Shown here: piece by piece, positions 23,166 to 34,799 of the stretch
Numbering within the stretch: the first letter of the stretch is position 1
Layout of the letters: each line of letters opens with the position of its first letter
Source: Guadua angustifolia
Lineage: Eukaryota; Streptophyta; Magnoliopsida; Poales; Poaceae
Length of the DNA: 64,000 nt
Assembly: GCA_036346375.1 (NCBI GenBank)
Contig: CM070514.1
Location: 16,768,463-16,832,462, forward strand
Direction of reading: 5' to 3'
Made by a program: the position numbers and the translations under genes
Notes under the pieces: model-generated
The model's input: only the letters and a program-made list of their open reading frames with translations
Told to the model about the DNA's origin: nothing
Databases searched by the model: none

Positions 23166-23604
23166 TTCTAAGCAGGGATGGCGCTTCTCCCCTCGGCGCC
23201 ATGGAGTGTTTCTGAATCGTATGCATTGTGTTGGATTATTGAAGTGCCATGTAGCTTTTGTGGTCATAATTTTTACTCCAAATAATTCTAGTTGGAGTAA
23301 TATGGTATAGTATACTGGGATTGGTGTTGAATTTTGCAGATTTTGTGAGCAGCAGAATTATGTTAATCTTAAGCTGGGTCCTCGGCTTGAAAATTAGATC
23401 ACTGTAGAGTCACAAAACATTATGTATTAATCAATTCGATTTTTATAATAATAAGACCTCCATGAGGGTAATATTTTTGGATTTGAAGTTATTTGATCAT
23501 TTTTAGAACCTATAACATAGTGCTGGATGTAACCAGAAATAATAACAATGAAATTTTCTTGCCACGTGGTTTCCTAACTACTCCTAGTATATTAAGATGT
23601 ACTA

Positions 23605-23655
<51 letters not shown>
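23605..23655. repeat. Compound (GT)n(AT)n microsatellite
   Basis: About ten GT units run directly into about sixteen AT units. Confidence 0.98.
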
Positions 23656-23658
<3 letters not shown>

Positions 23659-23659
23659 G

Positions 23660-24530
23660 TTATTTAATAAATTCATTCTCTTAGCAACGGATAGCTGTTT
23701 TTTTAGAGGAAGGAACGGATAGCTGCTTCTGCTACCGCTAGCCCTTTGTCTTGTAGTTATGGTCTGATGGGCCTTACAGCCCAGGCCAAAACTATCCTTT
23801 TAAATTAGCTTTGATCTATCAGGCCTAGTTGGCACAGCACACTTCAGACCCGAAGAAATTTATTCATTTGTTAACGAATTTTGTCATCCAGATCAACATA
23901 CAAGATTCGAAGTAATTAACCATACATACGAAACAAGCTTTCCTTGGCACATTGGTTGCCGTCAAAGTATGTTGTCTCTGTCTCTAAAGCTTAAGATTTT
24001 AGTTGAATTCGTTGATGCATGAAACTTGATATGATATCAGAGGTTCAGAGCTAATAAGTTCGGAGTTTAACACCTGGTTGCTACAATTTTAAGGAAAAAA
24101 ATGCAACCCACTTTGAACCCACATTGTAGGCCTGGAGGGGCGTAGACACGAGGGGTAGTTTGAATTACAAGAATAACAAGTGTAAGCCCTTGAAATTTAA
24201 AACAAGCTAGTAGCCTAGTTCACATCAATACATGTGCGTTTCCATATTACGGTAGCTTCAACCATACTTATTCTAGAACAATAGCATTCAAGTAGATGAA
24301 TGTACAAAAATACATATGGTCTGACAGGACTAACTCTGCAAGACACCTCAAATTCCAACAGAAGCTTAAGCCACCGAGATCAGTTGTCACCAATTTTAAG
24401 CCTACTTCGATACCCTCGAAGAAAGCGAGAAAAAGTGCAATTCAAAAAGCAAACTGAGAGCCTAACTAGTAACTACCACTAATCTATTATTAACTGTACC
24501 GCTTTAAGATTTGTCAACATCAACATAATG
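23660..24530. other. Intergenic, no gene seen
   Basis: Only short ORFs without recognisable motifs, in AT-rich sequence. Confidence 0.5.
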
Positions 24531-24533
24531 TCG

Positions 24534-25000
24534 GTTGTATTGGTTCAGATTGGACTATGAAGCAGACATCTGCCATGTAGATCATTATAGCTGTAACTAA
24601 GGGGATGTTTGGCACAGCTTCAACTCCATTAAAATCGGTGGAGTTGGTAGAATATGGTATTTGTAGCTCTAGAAATTTATAGAGCTAGAGCTGTAGGTAC
24701 ATTAAAAGTGTTTATGTGGATCATCTTGTTTATATTTTAGACTAAAAATATAAATTTAATTCACTTTATTTTAGCATACAATCTCTAGATCTGAGATAGA
24801 GCTGGGATCTGGTGCTCTGCTAAACAGGGCCTACATCTTTATATACTATTGAAGATCCAACCATACAGTCAGCAGAATACACACTATTGAGACAACTACA
24901 TATATCAGCTGGTTGGGAGATTTAAAGCCATGTATTGGTTCAGATTGGACTATGAAGCAGACATCTGGCATGTAGATCATTATAGCTTTAACTAAATCTT
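24534..25000 (+). repeat. Local duplication of about 65 bp (24536-24600 and 24933-24997)
   Basis: The text from TGTATTGGTTCAGATTGG through TATAGCTNTAACTAA occurs twice with two or three differences. The first copy is interrupted after ACTAA by the MITE at 24601-24831 and resumes with CATCTTTATATA. The second copy reads straight through as ACTAAATCTTTATATA. Confidence 0.93.
24601..24831. mobile_element. Tourist-like (PIF/Harbinger) MITE, TSD TAA/TAC
   Basis: This 231-bp element has imperfect TIRs: GGGGATGTTTGGCACAGC on the left, and GGCCCTGTTTAGCAGAGC as the inverse of the right end. The flanks are TAA (24598-24600) and TAC (24832-24834), a 3-bp target duplication with one change. The duplicated flank at 24933-25005 lacks the insert and has a single TAA, giving the pre-insertion site. 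It has no coding capacity. Confidence 0.85.
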
Positions 25001-25004
25001 TATA

Positions 25005-25500
25005 TAGAACATATATGTTGCTACAGGCTGCCTATGAAGAGTATAGTTCCTTGTAGCCAGTTGATGTCCGAAAACTCTTAGGAAATCAATTCTTTCCAGC
25101 AAAGTGAAAAGAAAAAAGATTCATGGAAAACAAACATATTATTAATTGAGTTACACAAACCCAACTCGTGTGATAAAATGACTACGAAAAGGCAGTCTGT
25201 TCATTGAATCCAAACATAAAGTATACAACTATGGAAATTTGCTTTTTCGTTTAGAAAAAACTATTGCACCTTGGAAATGGATAAATTATGCTTATGGGTG
25301 TACCAGCACTATACTTTGACAGCACAAAGTCAATAACTATGATAGAATGAGGTCATGGTGAACTTATCGCAGAGTTAAATATTGCAGCTATCCTTTGCTG
25401 AAAGAAAAATGGACTGACATCTCTATGGATGATGTAAACACAATCTGGTTACTCCAGAATGGCATCTCTATAGAGGGATATCAACACAGTGAATCGGTGC
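25005..25500. other. Intergenic, no gene seen
   Basis: No exon of the neighbouring FabZ fragment could be found here, although the next FabZ exon would be expected on this side. Confidence 0.45.
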
Positions 25501-25504
25501 ATAC

Positions 25505-25649
25505 CTCAACCATGAGAACACCAGGCATTATGTGTCGCTCTGGAAAATGCCTAGGGAAGAAGTTATCGTTTATTGTGACATTCTTGATCCCAACAGCATA
25601 TTCTGTTGGCCTGAACTCAATCACCCTATCGACCAAAAGGAATGGGAAC
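25505..25649 (-). pseudogene. fabZ: Isolated exon of 3-hydroxyacyl-ACP dehydratase (FabZ)
   Basis: The minus strand reads FPFLLVDRVIEFRPTEYAVG, then IKNVTINDNFFP, HFPER and IMPGVLMVE. This is the active-site region of plastid FabZ, which dehydrates 3-hydroxyacyl-ACP in fatty-acid synthesis; the catalytic His lies in the HFPE motif. A good acceptor (CATCTCAG) precedes and a good donor (GAG|GTATGC) follows, so the exon border matches a spliced gene. Family members read FPGHFPERPIMPG here; this copy has Arg for Gly before the His and His for Pro after PER. Neither neighbouring exon is visible within 1 kb. It is a gene fragment, captured or left behind, and cannot make the enzyme. FabZ proteins are usually about 160 residues after the transit peptide; only about 48 are here. 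Confidence 0.85.
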
Positions 25650-25755
25650 CTGAGATGCACATCCAAATGCATAGGAAGTTAGAAAGAGAGTACCAAACAA
25701 TCGCATACATGAGATGAAGCATATTTTCTTTTGCTAGCAGGCCGAGAACAATATA

Positions 25756-26388
25756 ATGTTCTTCCCCATATGCACTAATACTGACATAGATTGGCCTTAT
25801 GAAAGTTATGAGTACCCAAGATGCATGTTAGTTCATCCGGTTCACAAAAAAGGTGATGTTCTAGAATGCATGCAGTCAAACAATTTTAAATTTGGCCAAC
25901 AGTATCTTGCTAAATATATAAACTGCTGTTGTGGAAATTATTAGTAGATTTGTCTCGAAAAATGCATTGGTAATTTCATTAGGTGTTAAAAATGTATTAC
26001 AATAGAAATTAGTGATCGAAGTTGTTTTTGAGACCATGCCAGTGTCTAGGATGTTTATCAAATTAAGTAATTTCAGTAGGTTTTGGCCTACCTTGACCTG
26101 TTATTGCAAAGATCGCACATAGTTACGATCTTATCAAGCAAGAATGCGCTGCCAATCACCTACAAACAAGCGGCATTTGATATATCAAATCAAGTAACCT
26201 TATGGCCAAATGCAATCAATCATTTTTCGTTCCAGGTCTTGGAGATCTCTGCTTTATCACACCCAACTACCAGGCCTTGGAGATCTCTGCTTGATCCTCT
26301 GTCTTGTCACCTACGAATGTATAGAACAATCAGTACAGGGCAAATGAATCCGACAAATGAAATGGCGCCATGACAGAGGAGTCCGAAA
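25756..26388. other. Spacer between the FabZ exon and the 90-codon ORF
   Basis: Short ORFs on both strands carry no recognisable motif. CTTGGAGATCTCTGCTT is repeated at about 26237 and 26275. Confidence 0.4.
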
Positions 26389-26661
26389 TCAAACCTCGTA
26401 GTAGCACTGTCGCCTAATGTCAGTTGCAACACCATCCTTGGTGGTGGGTGTGGCCGAAGAAGAAACGGCGACGGTTCCGGCATTGACAGGCGGAAGAATG
26501 CGCGGCCTCTGATAGCCCCCTTGCACTTTTTTGGCCTTCTTCGTGGCGGGCGCCGACGCAGCTAGCTCCTCAGAGCTCGTGCTGCTCTGCTCGTCGTCAG
26601 CTAGCTCCTCGCGCTTCTTGTTCTTCTCCATGCCGACCGAGGAGGACCCTATCTCGGCCAC
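26389..26661 (-). CDS. First-exon-like ORF, acidic/Ser-rich, unknown protein
   Basis: The frame starts MAEIGSSSVGMEKNKKREEL, passes through a run of Glu, Ser and Ala, then the basic KKAKK, and a QRPRILPPVNAG stretch. It ends in RRQCYYE directly before a good donor (GAG|GTTTGA). If spliced it would be a first exon of about 88 codons. The codon texture is gene-like (GC-rich in an AT-rich setting). I do not recognise the protein; a nuclear protein is possible because of the basic patch. The FabZ exon lies 740 bp downstream on the same strand, so the two might be parts of one chimeric fragment, but nothing proves they were ever spliced together. Confidence 0.4.
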   Translation of the reverse strand: MAEIGSSSVGMEKNKKREELADDEQSSTSSEELAASAPATKKAKKVQGGYQRPRILPPVNAGTVAVSSSATPTTKDGVATDIRRQCYYEV

Positions 26662-27780
26662 ATTATAAGCATATTGTTCACCTTTCTAAATAATTTAAAT
26701 TTTCGAGTGAATTGGCTGTTGCAGGAAATATATGTAAATAACATTAACCAAAAATAAGAGTTCTAGTTGTTATCAACAGTACCAACCATACGTTAGGAAT
26801 GAGCAGTGATCATTTCCTGTTGTATCAATCTGCAGTAGCATCAGATGGTCATGGTATCATCTTCTATTCTTCTTTTCCTTGAGAACCAGACTATTTTCTA
26901 GCAATTTGCGAATTTTCCGACTGCCATTCATTTTGCATCGGTCGCGAGAAAATTTCGTGAATGCGATTTTGTTAACTATTTTTAATAATATTTTAAAAAT
27001 AAATTCTTACTCATCTTATTTTAAAAAATGAACCCTCGAAACGCTATATCGTGGTTCAGTTCCGAAAATAAGCTGAGAGAACTATCTCTCTGGCTTTGCA
27101 ACGCTGTCATTTATGGCGTTGCTAGCGTGGTTTATTTTTAAAATTAAGCTTGAGACAGGTTTTATGTGAGTCAAAAGGTCTTATAAAGAATTGTTAAGGT
27201 CTATTTTCCATTTTTTCCGTATATAAAACCAGAGTTTCCCTCTTTGAAAAAATATATAAAACCCACCCGAACTCAAACTTTTCTTGCACTCTAATAGAAA
27301 TGAGAACTGGAAGTAGTACTTATATAACACTGAGCAAGCTTGGCCACTATATATGGTATAACTCCATTCTCTACTTTAAAAAAAAGATTCCTTCATTTTT
27401 TCACTTTGTTTTAAGATTATATTATTCTAAAATTTGTACAAAAAAGTATATAAAAAGAAACTCTAAAAAAGATACAGGACCAATGGGCCATAAAGGTCAA
27501 AGGCCCATGGTGTCACTGATTTTATCTTGGAGACTTTTGTTGGCTGAGGTCAGATCAGGCTGATCGCAATTTAGGACAATATAGGTTAAGACAGTACAGC
27601 TTTGCATCACCAGCAATCATTTGTGGGCACCAAACATAATTTCTTGATTTTTTTACATTACAATAATATATTTAATTTATTTTGTTAGACAGTTAGACTA
27701 CAATAATGTCTTGTAGTTCATTTGTCCATCAGAAGACACATTCAAGGTGAGATCAGTCATCTATATCTATACAATCTTTG
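26662..27780. other. Intergenic, no gene seen
   Basis: AT-rich, with short ORFs only and no recognised repeats or domains. Confidence 0.5.
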
Positions 27781-27785
27781 AGATA

Positions 27786-28045
27786 CTGTCGGTCCAAGTT
27801 CATAAAGCGTATTTCTTCTTGACATACAGATCGAGAAGATATAGAAAATGACTAGATTACTCTTAATTATTAACACTAAACACTATACTTAATGCATACA
27901 TGAAGAGAATGTAAAGTTAAGATAAATATTTATTAGGGATATAGAGGGAACATCAAACTAATTTAGCATTAGAATATAAAATATGTTCTACATTTATAGA
28001 CAACATAATTCAAAAAATACGTCTTATAAACTTGTGTGGATGGAG
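27786..28045. mobile_element. Stowaway-like (Tc1/mariner) MITE, TSD TA
   Basis: The left end CTGTCGGTCC..AAGTTCATAAAGCGTATTTC and the inverse of the right end CTCCATCCACACAAGTTTATAA with GACGTATTT form imperfect TIRs. Both ends are flanked by TA (27784-27785 and 28046-28047). Size (260 bp), AT-rich core and TA duplication fit Stowaway MITEs, whose usual terminus is CTCCCTCCGTCC. Confidence 0.72.
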
Positions 28046-28047
28046 TA

Positions 28048-30555
28048 ACATTCAAGAAAATTTTATCCCTAACTAATTAACCCAGTTTTAGGGCCCTTCT
28101 GAAAAGTACAGCATTTTGAAGGATCAGTATCCTACGGCAAATATCCTACAAATTAAGGTGTTTCAAAGAAAGGATTAGCCAGCAATATTTTCTTTGAAAT
28201 TCATTTAGAGTTTGAGGGAAAATTTAACATCAGGTCTTACGTTATGTTTTCTTTCACTTAGTCTCTTAGAATCTGGTGCTTTTCTTGTGCAACATCTAAA
28301 TTTCATTTTTAAATCTTTTATGTGTTTTCAGCTCCAGTAAGATTCTAAACGGCTTCACATTCAATTTGTCTTCCAAATGAGGTCTAAAGTTGTAGGGCCA
28401 TTGATGCTTGTCCAGCAACTTACTGCTAATTATTGTCAAGAACGATGAGCTCAGCAAGCTTAGAACTACATAAAACTCTTATCGTGTTGGAAGCTGGAAT
28501 AGAGGATAAGCTCAGCGCGCACACAAAGTGCGGCCCAACAATTTGGTCATCACTCACGTAATTAAGCATTTAGTACGCTGCAAAATGAGCACCAGAAGAA
28601 ACGATCTTCCATCACTACGAAAGATCATGGAGAGCGACTGAATTTTAATGTATGGACTCTCTCACTGAAAATGGACCGCACAAATCGTGCTCTCTCCTGC
28701 TCTCCAATAATAGTAAAGCGAACGCTGTGGCCTGCGACAAACGCACGACGATCTTCCTGGGACACTTGTCGAGCTCGTGTTCCTTGAAGAGAGCTACGAG
28801 TCCCCAGATACATTTCTTCAAAATGGCACAAGACGAAAATGGCATCTTGCTAATGGAATTTTCCAATATCTATTCAGACGTATTTTAAGGTGTTGCAGTT
28901 TTGTTACTTGTAAATTGCAGTGGAAAACAAGAAAATATATATAAAGGGTACCAATTTATTATACATATTATTTAAAAAACGTGATGTGTCTGAGAAAACT
29001 ATCTTCTATATTTTCAATTCAATGTTATTTGTTTGGAACGATGGACATAAAGCTGATTGAAACATGGATTTGGCGTGTACAAAACTAACATTCAAACCAT
29101 ACATAAGATATGCTCATTAATCAACAATAGCGCATTAAAAAGGAGTTGTCTATCTTCACATTCATTTTTAATCTATGCATAAAAGGATGTTTGAGACATC
29201 GCTTAGAGCCTGTGTGAGCTTAAATGTTTTAAAAAAAGATCTGTAGGGCTTGACTGATTTTTCAATGTTATACACACATACTCAAGTACTCAACTGATTT
29301 GTTTCAGAGTTCCCCGCCCCCATTTTCCTATGTACATTTATCCTTGTAAGTGAGTGTGATTACTCGCTCAATTTAGAAAAAAAAATTGGCCATCTATCAA
29401 ACTAATTACTTCGTCTACATTGTACATTTTCTTGAAAAGAACTATACCTATTTGGACATTTAAACAAAAAAAAAAAAGTGTACACAGGTGGTGCTCGACA
29501 GCAATGTCGTCTCTTTTCATCAGCGTGTGGCTTTGTTAGTGCCAGATAGCATGCGCCACGAACAGGATTCCATACTTAACCTGCAAGTATTCCTCTTTCA
29601 TGCATGTTGGATATATTAACCCTAGGCCCATGTAGATGTCATCCTTTGCTTTAGTTCGTCTCTCTGCTTTGTGCTTTCGAAAGATTTGTGAGCGATCTAG
29701 CAAATCAGCAACACGAGTTGTGTAATGTGCATTCCTTGCTTCTTTTGACCTAAGTTTAGTTTTATGCTTTCATGGGAGTAAAGTTGAAAAGGAAAGGACT
29801 GGCCCTTGATTATGTGCTTTTCCATGCATGTGCATGCCTTCTTCCTCCAAAGATTCAAAGAAAGAAGCAACTATTCTTTAGGTACAAAGTAAACAAGAGG
29901 GCCTGTCAAATTAGCATAGCTCTATCATTAGTCTTTCAGAGAATTGTTTGTCCGAATCAACAATTTAGTTTGATTTATCAGCTGTTAGATTGTGCAAAGA
30001 AGGATTGAAAACTGTGGGAAATATTTGTCTGCAGAAAAAATTGTATTAATAAGTAAACAATGTGATGTCTATATAGTCCAATGAGCGTACAAGAAATATA
30101 GTCAAATGTCCTCGTAATATAATAAAAATATATTTTTTCCACTTACCTAAAAGGTAAAATTGTGGCAAGACATGAAAAACTGATGAATGTAGTTCCTTTG
30201 AAAAGGCATAAGCATCTTGAAAGAAGTTTTTAGTGCTCTAAGACCTCTCTCTGCTTTGTCTGAAACCATTAAACTTGTTGGATAGTCGATGTATTTCCAT
30301 GATCGGCAGGGTTAATGAATTTCATTAAACTGGTGGTGGAGGGTCCAAATCCATATGACAATGATGATAAACTTTCACAAATACTATTGAATTTTCCCTA
30401 AGATACATTAAGAATCATGCATATGAGCCAATGCTACTAGCTTAGTGCGCCAAATTAATAGTTGAACTTCTCAAAATTCCAACTTTACATGCCTACAGTT
30501 GCAATTGTAATATGCTGCCACAAACAACCCTATACTAATTTGCTATACATTGTGT
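28048..30555. other. Intergenic, no gene seen
   Basis: AT-rich DNA with short ORFs. Those at 28625-28890 and 29772-30008 have no recognisable motif and no codon-texture support. Confidence 0.5.
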
Positions 30556-30559
30556 GTAG

Positions 30560-30782
30560 ATGAGGTCTATATGGTATCTCAGCGGTTAAGGCCGCTCACT
30601 ATTGTGGGAGACATCACAAATTTGACTCTAGAACAGACTAGACGCTAGCTGCGATTCGCCATGGCAAAAACCAGGGCGGATTCGGTGCACTTTTCTCTCT
30701 CAACCTCGATTTACGAGAGAAACAACCAGACCATGCTTTGAGGAGAGAATTCATCATCTATTTGGTTTTTTTTTTTTTTTGC
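30560..30782 (+). mobile_element. Candidate tRNA-derived SINE with T-rich tail
   Basis: TATCTCAGCGG at about 30573 resembles a pol III box A. AATTTGACTCT at about 30617 resembles a weak box B about 40 bp later. A body of about 130 bp follows and ends in a run of fifteen T. This order fits plant SINEs of the rice p-SINE/OsSN kind. No target duplication is evident. Confidence 0.45.
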
Positions 30783-30829
30783 AAATATCGCTTCGTCACG
30801 AAAAAAAAATAAAAAATGATCCACTTTTT

Positions 30830-31065
30830 CACCACGGAAGTATTAGGGACAACATCTGGCCCTTTCACAGGGCAGAACAGCAGAAAAAAGAGGTTCCGCC
30901 CTACAGTATCATGGACATTGTAACACCTTCCATGTCATAATACAGCGGAAGGTGCTAAGGTACCTGCAGTATTGCAGCGCAAAACCTCTCTTTTCCGTTG
31001 TTCTGCACCGCGGAAGGCCCAAGGAGCGACACCTGGGCCTTCCGCAGTGGGAAAGTTTTTGAATT
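30830..31065. repeat. Imperfect foldback, about 230 bp
   Basis: GCAGAACAGCAGAAAAAAGA with GGTTCCGCCC (about 30880-30910) pairs imperfectly with CGCAAAACCTCTCTTTTCCG and TTGTTCTGC (about 30978-31006). The outer arms also match partly (CTGGCCCTTTC against TGGGCCTTCCGC). It may be a degraded MITE or part of an LTR border. Confidence 0.5.
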
Positions 31066-33375
31066 TTTTTAGGACAAAACTATTTTTGAACAAAAAAAAA
31101 GAGGATGTGAGACTCCAGATCGACGATCCGGAATCTCCTGTGTATTACTGTACTAGTCCCATATCAAAGCTAGTACACACAGTCGAAACAGTAGTAAATC
31201 AATGACCATATCAAGATTATATATTGAAGTAATAAATAACATCAAATAAGAACAATAACCTTATAGTCGAGGTTTACCAAAACCGCCAGAATAAAGTGAA
31301 CAACTTGAATAACTGCAGTGGAAGACGAAAACTCCAAGTGATGACCCAACCATATGCCCACAGGCAATCGAGTGGGGAGCGCGTCCTAGTCCAGGTGATC
31401 TCCTTCGACAGCTTCAACCTTCTGAGAGATGATTTGAGTGTAGTATGTGAGTACAAACGTACTCCGCAAGTCTTGGAACATGCAACATGTAGGATTTTCC
31501 AAGGAAAGGCTTAATAGGGTTCTTTTGCATAAAGCCAAGTTTCATCAAACCATACATAATAATAATTTTCACAATGCACATTTTAACAAATATTTTAACC
31601 ATTGAATATATATATTATTCTAGCGAAGGTTCTAGCCACCAATCACTAGTATACAGGCTCTATCCGCCACATTTAAAAATTAAGGTAAACCAACTCATGA
31701 CTCTATCTGTCATGATCAAAACAGGTTCCATCTACCTGATTGGCTCAGTCTGTCAACAACACATCCGAGAGTTCTAACCTCTCCCGAATCCCAAAGTTCA
31801 TTTTTGAAAACAAAACCAAAGTTTATTTTTTTTAAAACAAAACCAAAAGACTACCAATATGCAAAGCATTCTTTGCCCGCCCTTGACCGTAGGCACGACT
31901 ATTCGAATAGTTTTAACCCTCTGCAGAGATTGTACACTTTACCCACAAGACATGATATTCTCTTGATGCCAAGCTATTAACACACTTCCTTAGGTGTGCC
32001 GGCAGAGATATCATGACAAGGCCTTTACAATGTATACGCCTAACCCGACTCACCCGCTGAGATTTCACCGCTATTAGGGTTCCATCTGCCCAGTATAGAA
32101 GCCCCCTCTTGCGCCGTGTGGGAAAATATGACTTGCCTCCATCTGGCACCCACATTCCACCATCTGGTGAGTCTAAGTTAGGTTTCTACAAATTATTCAC
32201 CAGTCGAGCCCATTTAACATGTGGTTGTCTTGTTGTGCTAAGAATGGACAATCATAAGAGTCGGTCCTTAAATTGATTAGGGCGGCTTTCACAAATCGAA
32301 CCAAGTCTCTTCTGCACTACCCCGATAAACCATTCCGCCCCAATCTAAACCTTTTTCCTTTTTATTTTTATTTTACAACAAACGGCAATACCTTTTGCCT
32401 ATATTTTTCCAACACAAGTTTGCAAGGGTTTATAAAGAATCCCCACCCATAGGTGTATCTTGACCGCTTGCAAGCATAAGCATTTCTACGGGACTACTCT
32501 ATTTCACCAATAGTTATTTAATAATCTTCAATTCTCAGTGTTGATAAAAATTATTATAATCAATTATGTAATCCCCTAAAATCATGAAGTCACCAAGATC
32601 TCACATTATTATCATAGCACTTGCATGATCCAACCCAATATGATATTCCAACAAGTGAAGTCTATATCAAGAGTAATCATGACTACAAAATCATATTAAG
32701 CTACAATTGTCACAGAATATGAAATATCTTCCTAGAACTATAAATTACATTATTGATTTATCCATCGTTCTTGTATTGATCAATCTTATCATCCACTTAA
32801 TTCACGAAGAATACTTCACATAATCATCTACTAAACCACCAAGAATGCTTGTTAAATTCACTGAGTATGATTCTCAACGTTATCTATTTAATCCATAAGT
32901 ATGATTCTCACTATTATCTATCAAGTGCACCAAGAATGCTTCATAATATTATTTTCTAAACCACCCAAATATTACTCTCCAAATCATCTACTTTAATCCA
33001 TTGACAATGGTAGTTCCTTTGATCATAACCAATTAATCTTAATCAATCACGCATATTCCATATTAATCAACCAATTCACATATGATTATCAACATCCATA
33101 TTTCAACCAGTATTTATTTTCTTAATCAACTCCTCAATAATAACTTCCCACAAATATTAACAATCCAACTTCACAATATTTCAATCATCAACATTCCTTG
33201 ATCACTATAATAATTATTAATCCCCATCAACACTAACATTCATGTAATCCCCAACAAAAACTGGGTTCTAGCTCCAATTTCCATTCTAATCAAAGATTAT
33301 TTAATCAAGAATAATTACTATGGTGGATTACTTGTTCTAAGGTGACAAAGGTTCATGGATACAATATCAAGGAGG

Positions 33376-34472
33376 TGTCGGCGATTCCTTTGACAGGCCG
33401 GAATCGACAGACCGGGTTTTGTTCGGAAGGAGGGCGTCTTCGCGGCTAGCTAAACCTAGCAAGGGGAAACCCTAGAGACTCCCACGCGGCAAACGTTGGC
33501 CTCTATGAACTATGGATGGCACACGGATTTTACCCAGGTTCAGGCCCCCCTCTCTTTGGGTAATAGCCTTACTTCCTGCTGGATTGCTTTTAAAGAGTGT
33601 TTTTGAACTGGGCAGTACAAAGCTTGGGAATTACAAGTTCTTCCTTAGGCTCTACTGCTATACTGTGGTCTTCTTCAACCTCTGGCCCCCCTTTCCTATG
33701 CACTCGAGGGCCCTTATATAGGCCAGGCTAACGGGGTAGGTAAAAGGAGGGTCATCATGCTGATCTTAACACATTTAATGCTCCTTCCCGTCTTTGTCCT
33801 GTTCCTCCGGCCTCATTAAATGTCTGTAGCGTGCCTTTGCCCATTCGCGGATGGGACCCTTTATGACAAAGTTGGTGAGGCGTCGGAGGAATGGGCGTGT
33901 TGCGAAAACCCTTGCGATCGATGGGTTCGACACAGAGCTGCTGTTTCGACCGCGATGCGGCGGGGAAGGAGGCTTCGAGGTGAACCACCGTGTCCACCTA
34001 CTACCGGGCGCCGCGTGACTGCCACCGCTGCGGGCGTGATCGCCCACCGTTGCCGAGCCGCCCGTGGCGGCGCTGGCGAAGCAGCGGCGTGCTTTCGCCC
34101 GCTGCTTTCGCCGGGCGCCCGCGGGACGTCACACGCCTGGGCGTGATCGCCGCCCGTTGCGAAGCCGCCACGTGGCCGGGCGCCGGCGGCGAGCGTCTTC
34201 GCCACTTTCTGCCGGGCGCCGCGTGGCCACTCACCCGGCGGCGTGATCACCGCCGTTGCCGTTAAAGCCGCCACGTGGTTGGCGGCGCGGCGAGCGGCGT
34301 TTCGCCACTCGCTCGCCGGGCGCCGCGTGACCGCCACCGCGGCGGGACGTGATCGCCGTCCGTCGCCAAAGCCACATAAATTTGGCGCCGGCGGCAGCGT
34401 GCGTCTCGCCGGGCGCCACGTGGACCGCACTTATGCGGCGGAGAGGGTACCCTAGCGTAGAGTACGCCGACA
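33376..34472 (-). repeat. 3' LTR of element A (1097 bp)
   Basis: It runs from TGTCGGCG to GCCGACA. The first 650 bp match the copy at 44209-44382 plus 49449-49860. The last 450 bp hold four GC-rich tandem units of about 105 bp. Confidence 0.92.
34005..34430 (+). repeat. GC-rich minisatellite in the 3' LTR of element A, about four units
   Basis: Units start at about 34009, 34109, 34213 and 34319. Each begins GGCGCC(G/C)GCGTG, has a central GGCGTGATCGCC and an AAGCCGCCACGTGG, and ends TTCGCC..CGCCG. The other LTR has only two units. Confidence 0.85.
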
Positions 34473-34799
34473 GTAGCCCCCGGGCCCGCCCTAGAGCGCA
34501 TACTCTGAGCCCTCTTTTTGGAACCTTCATTTAATGCCTTCAACGCTTAGTGCGCTCTCGGGTGGGGCCACCACTCATGAGGACACGATTGCTTCGGTTC
34601 CCGCACGTATCTGCAGCAGTTTTTTCTCGGGACCCGAAACGGCGCATGATCTTGTCTCTTCACGAACCGTCGGGGCAGGGGCACATATATAGTCTGGTTC
34701 ATCTGTATTAGGTGGTTTTACGCCTTCTCCTTCCTTGCGCATTCCAACCTTTACTTCTTTCAACTCTTTGCTCGAAAAGCCTTCGTCTTCTCGGCCTCC

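Noticed and set aside
28625..28890. Overlapping 68-78-codon ORFs on both strands
   Set aside because: No motif, no splice context and no codon bias; likely chance.
33985..34440. GC-rich block as a CpG-island promoter of a host gene
   Set aside because: It is a tandem repeat within an LTR, and the same units recur in the other LTR.
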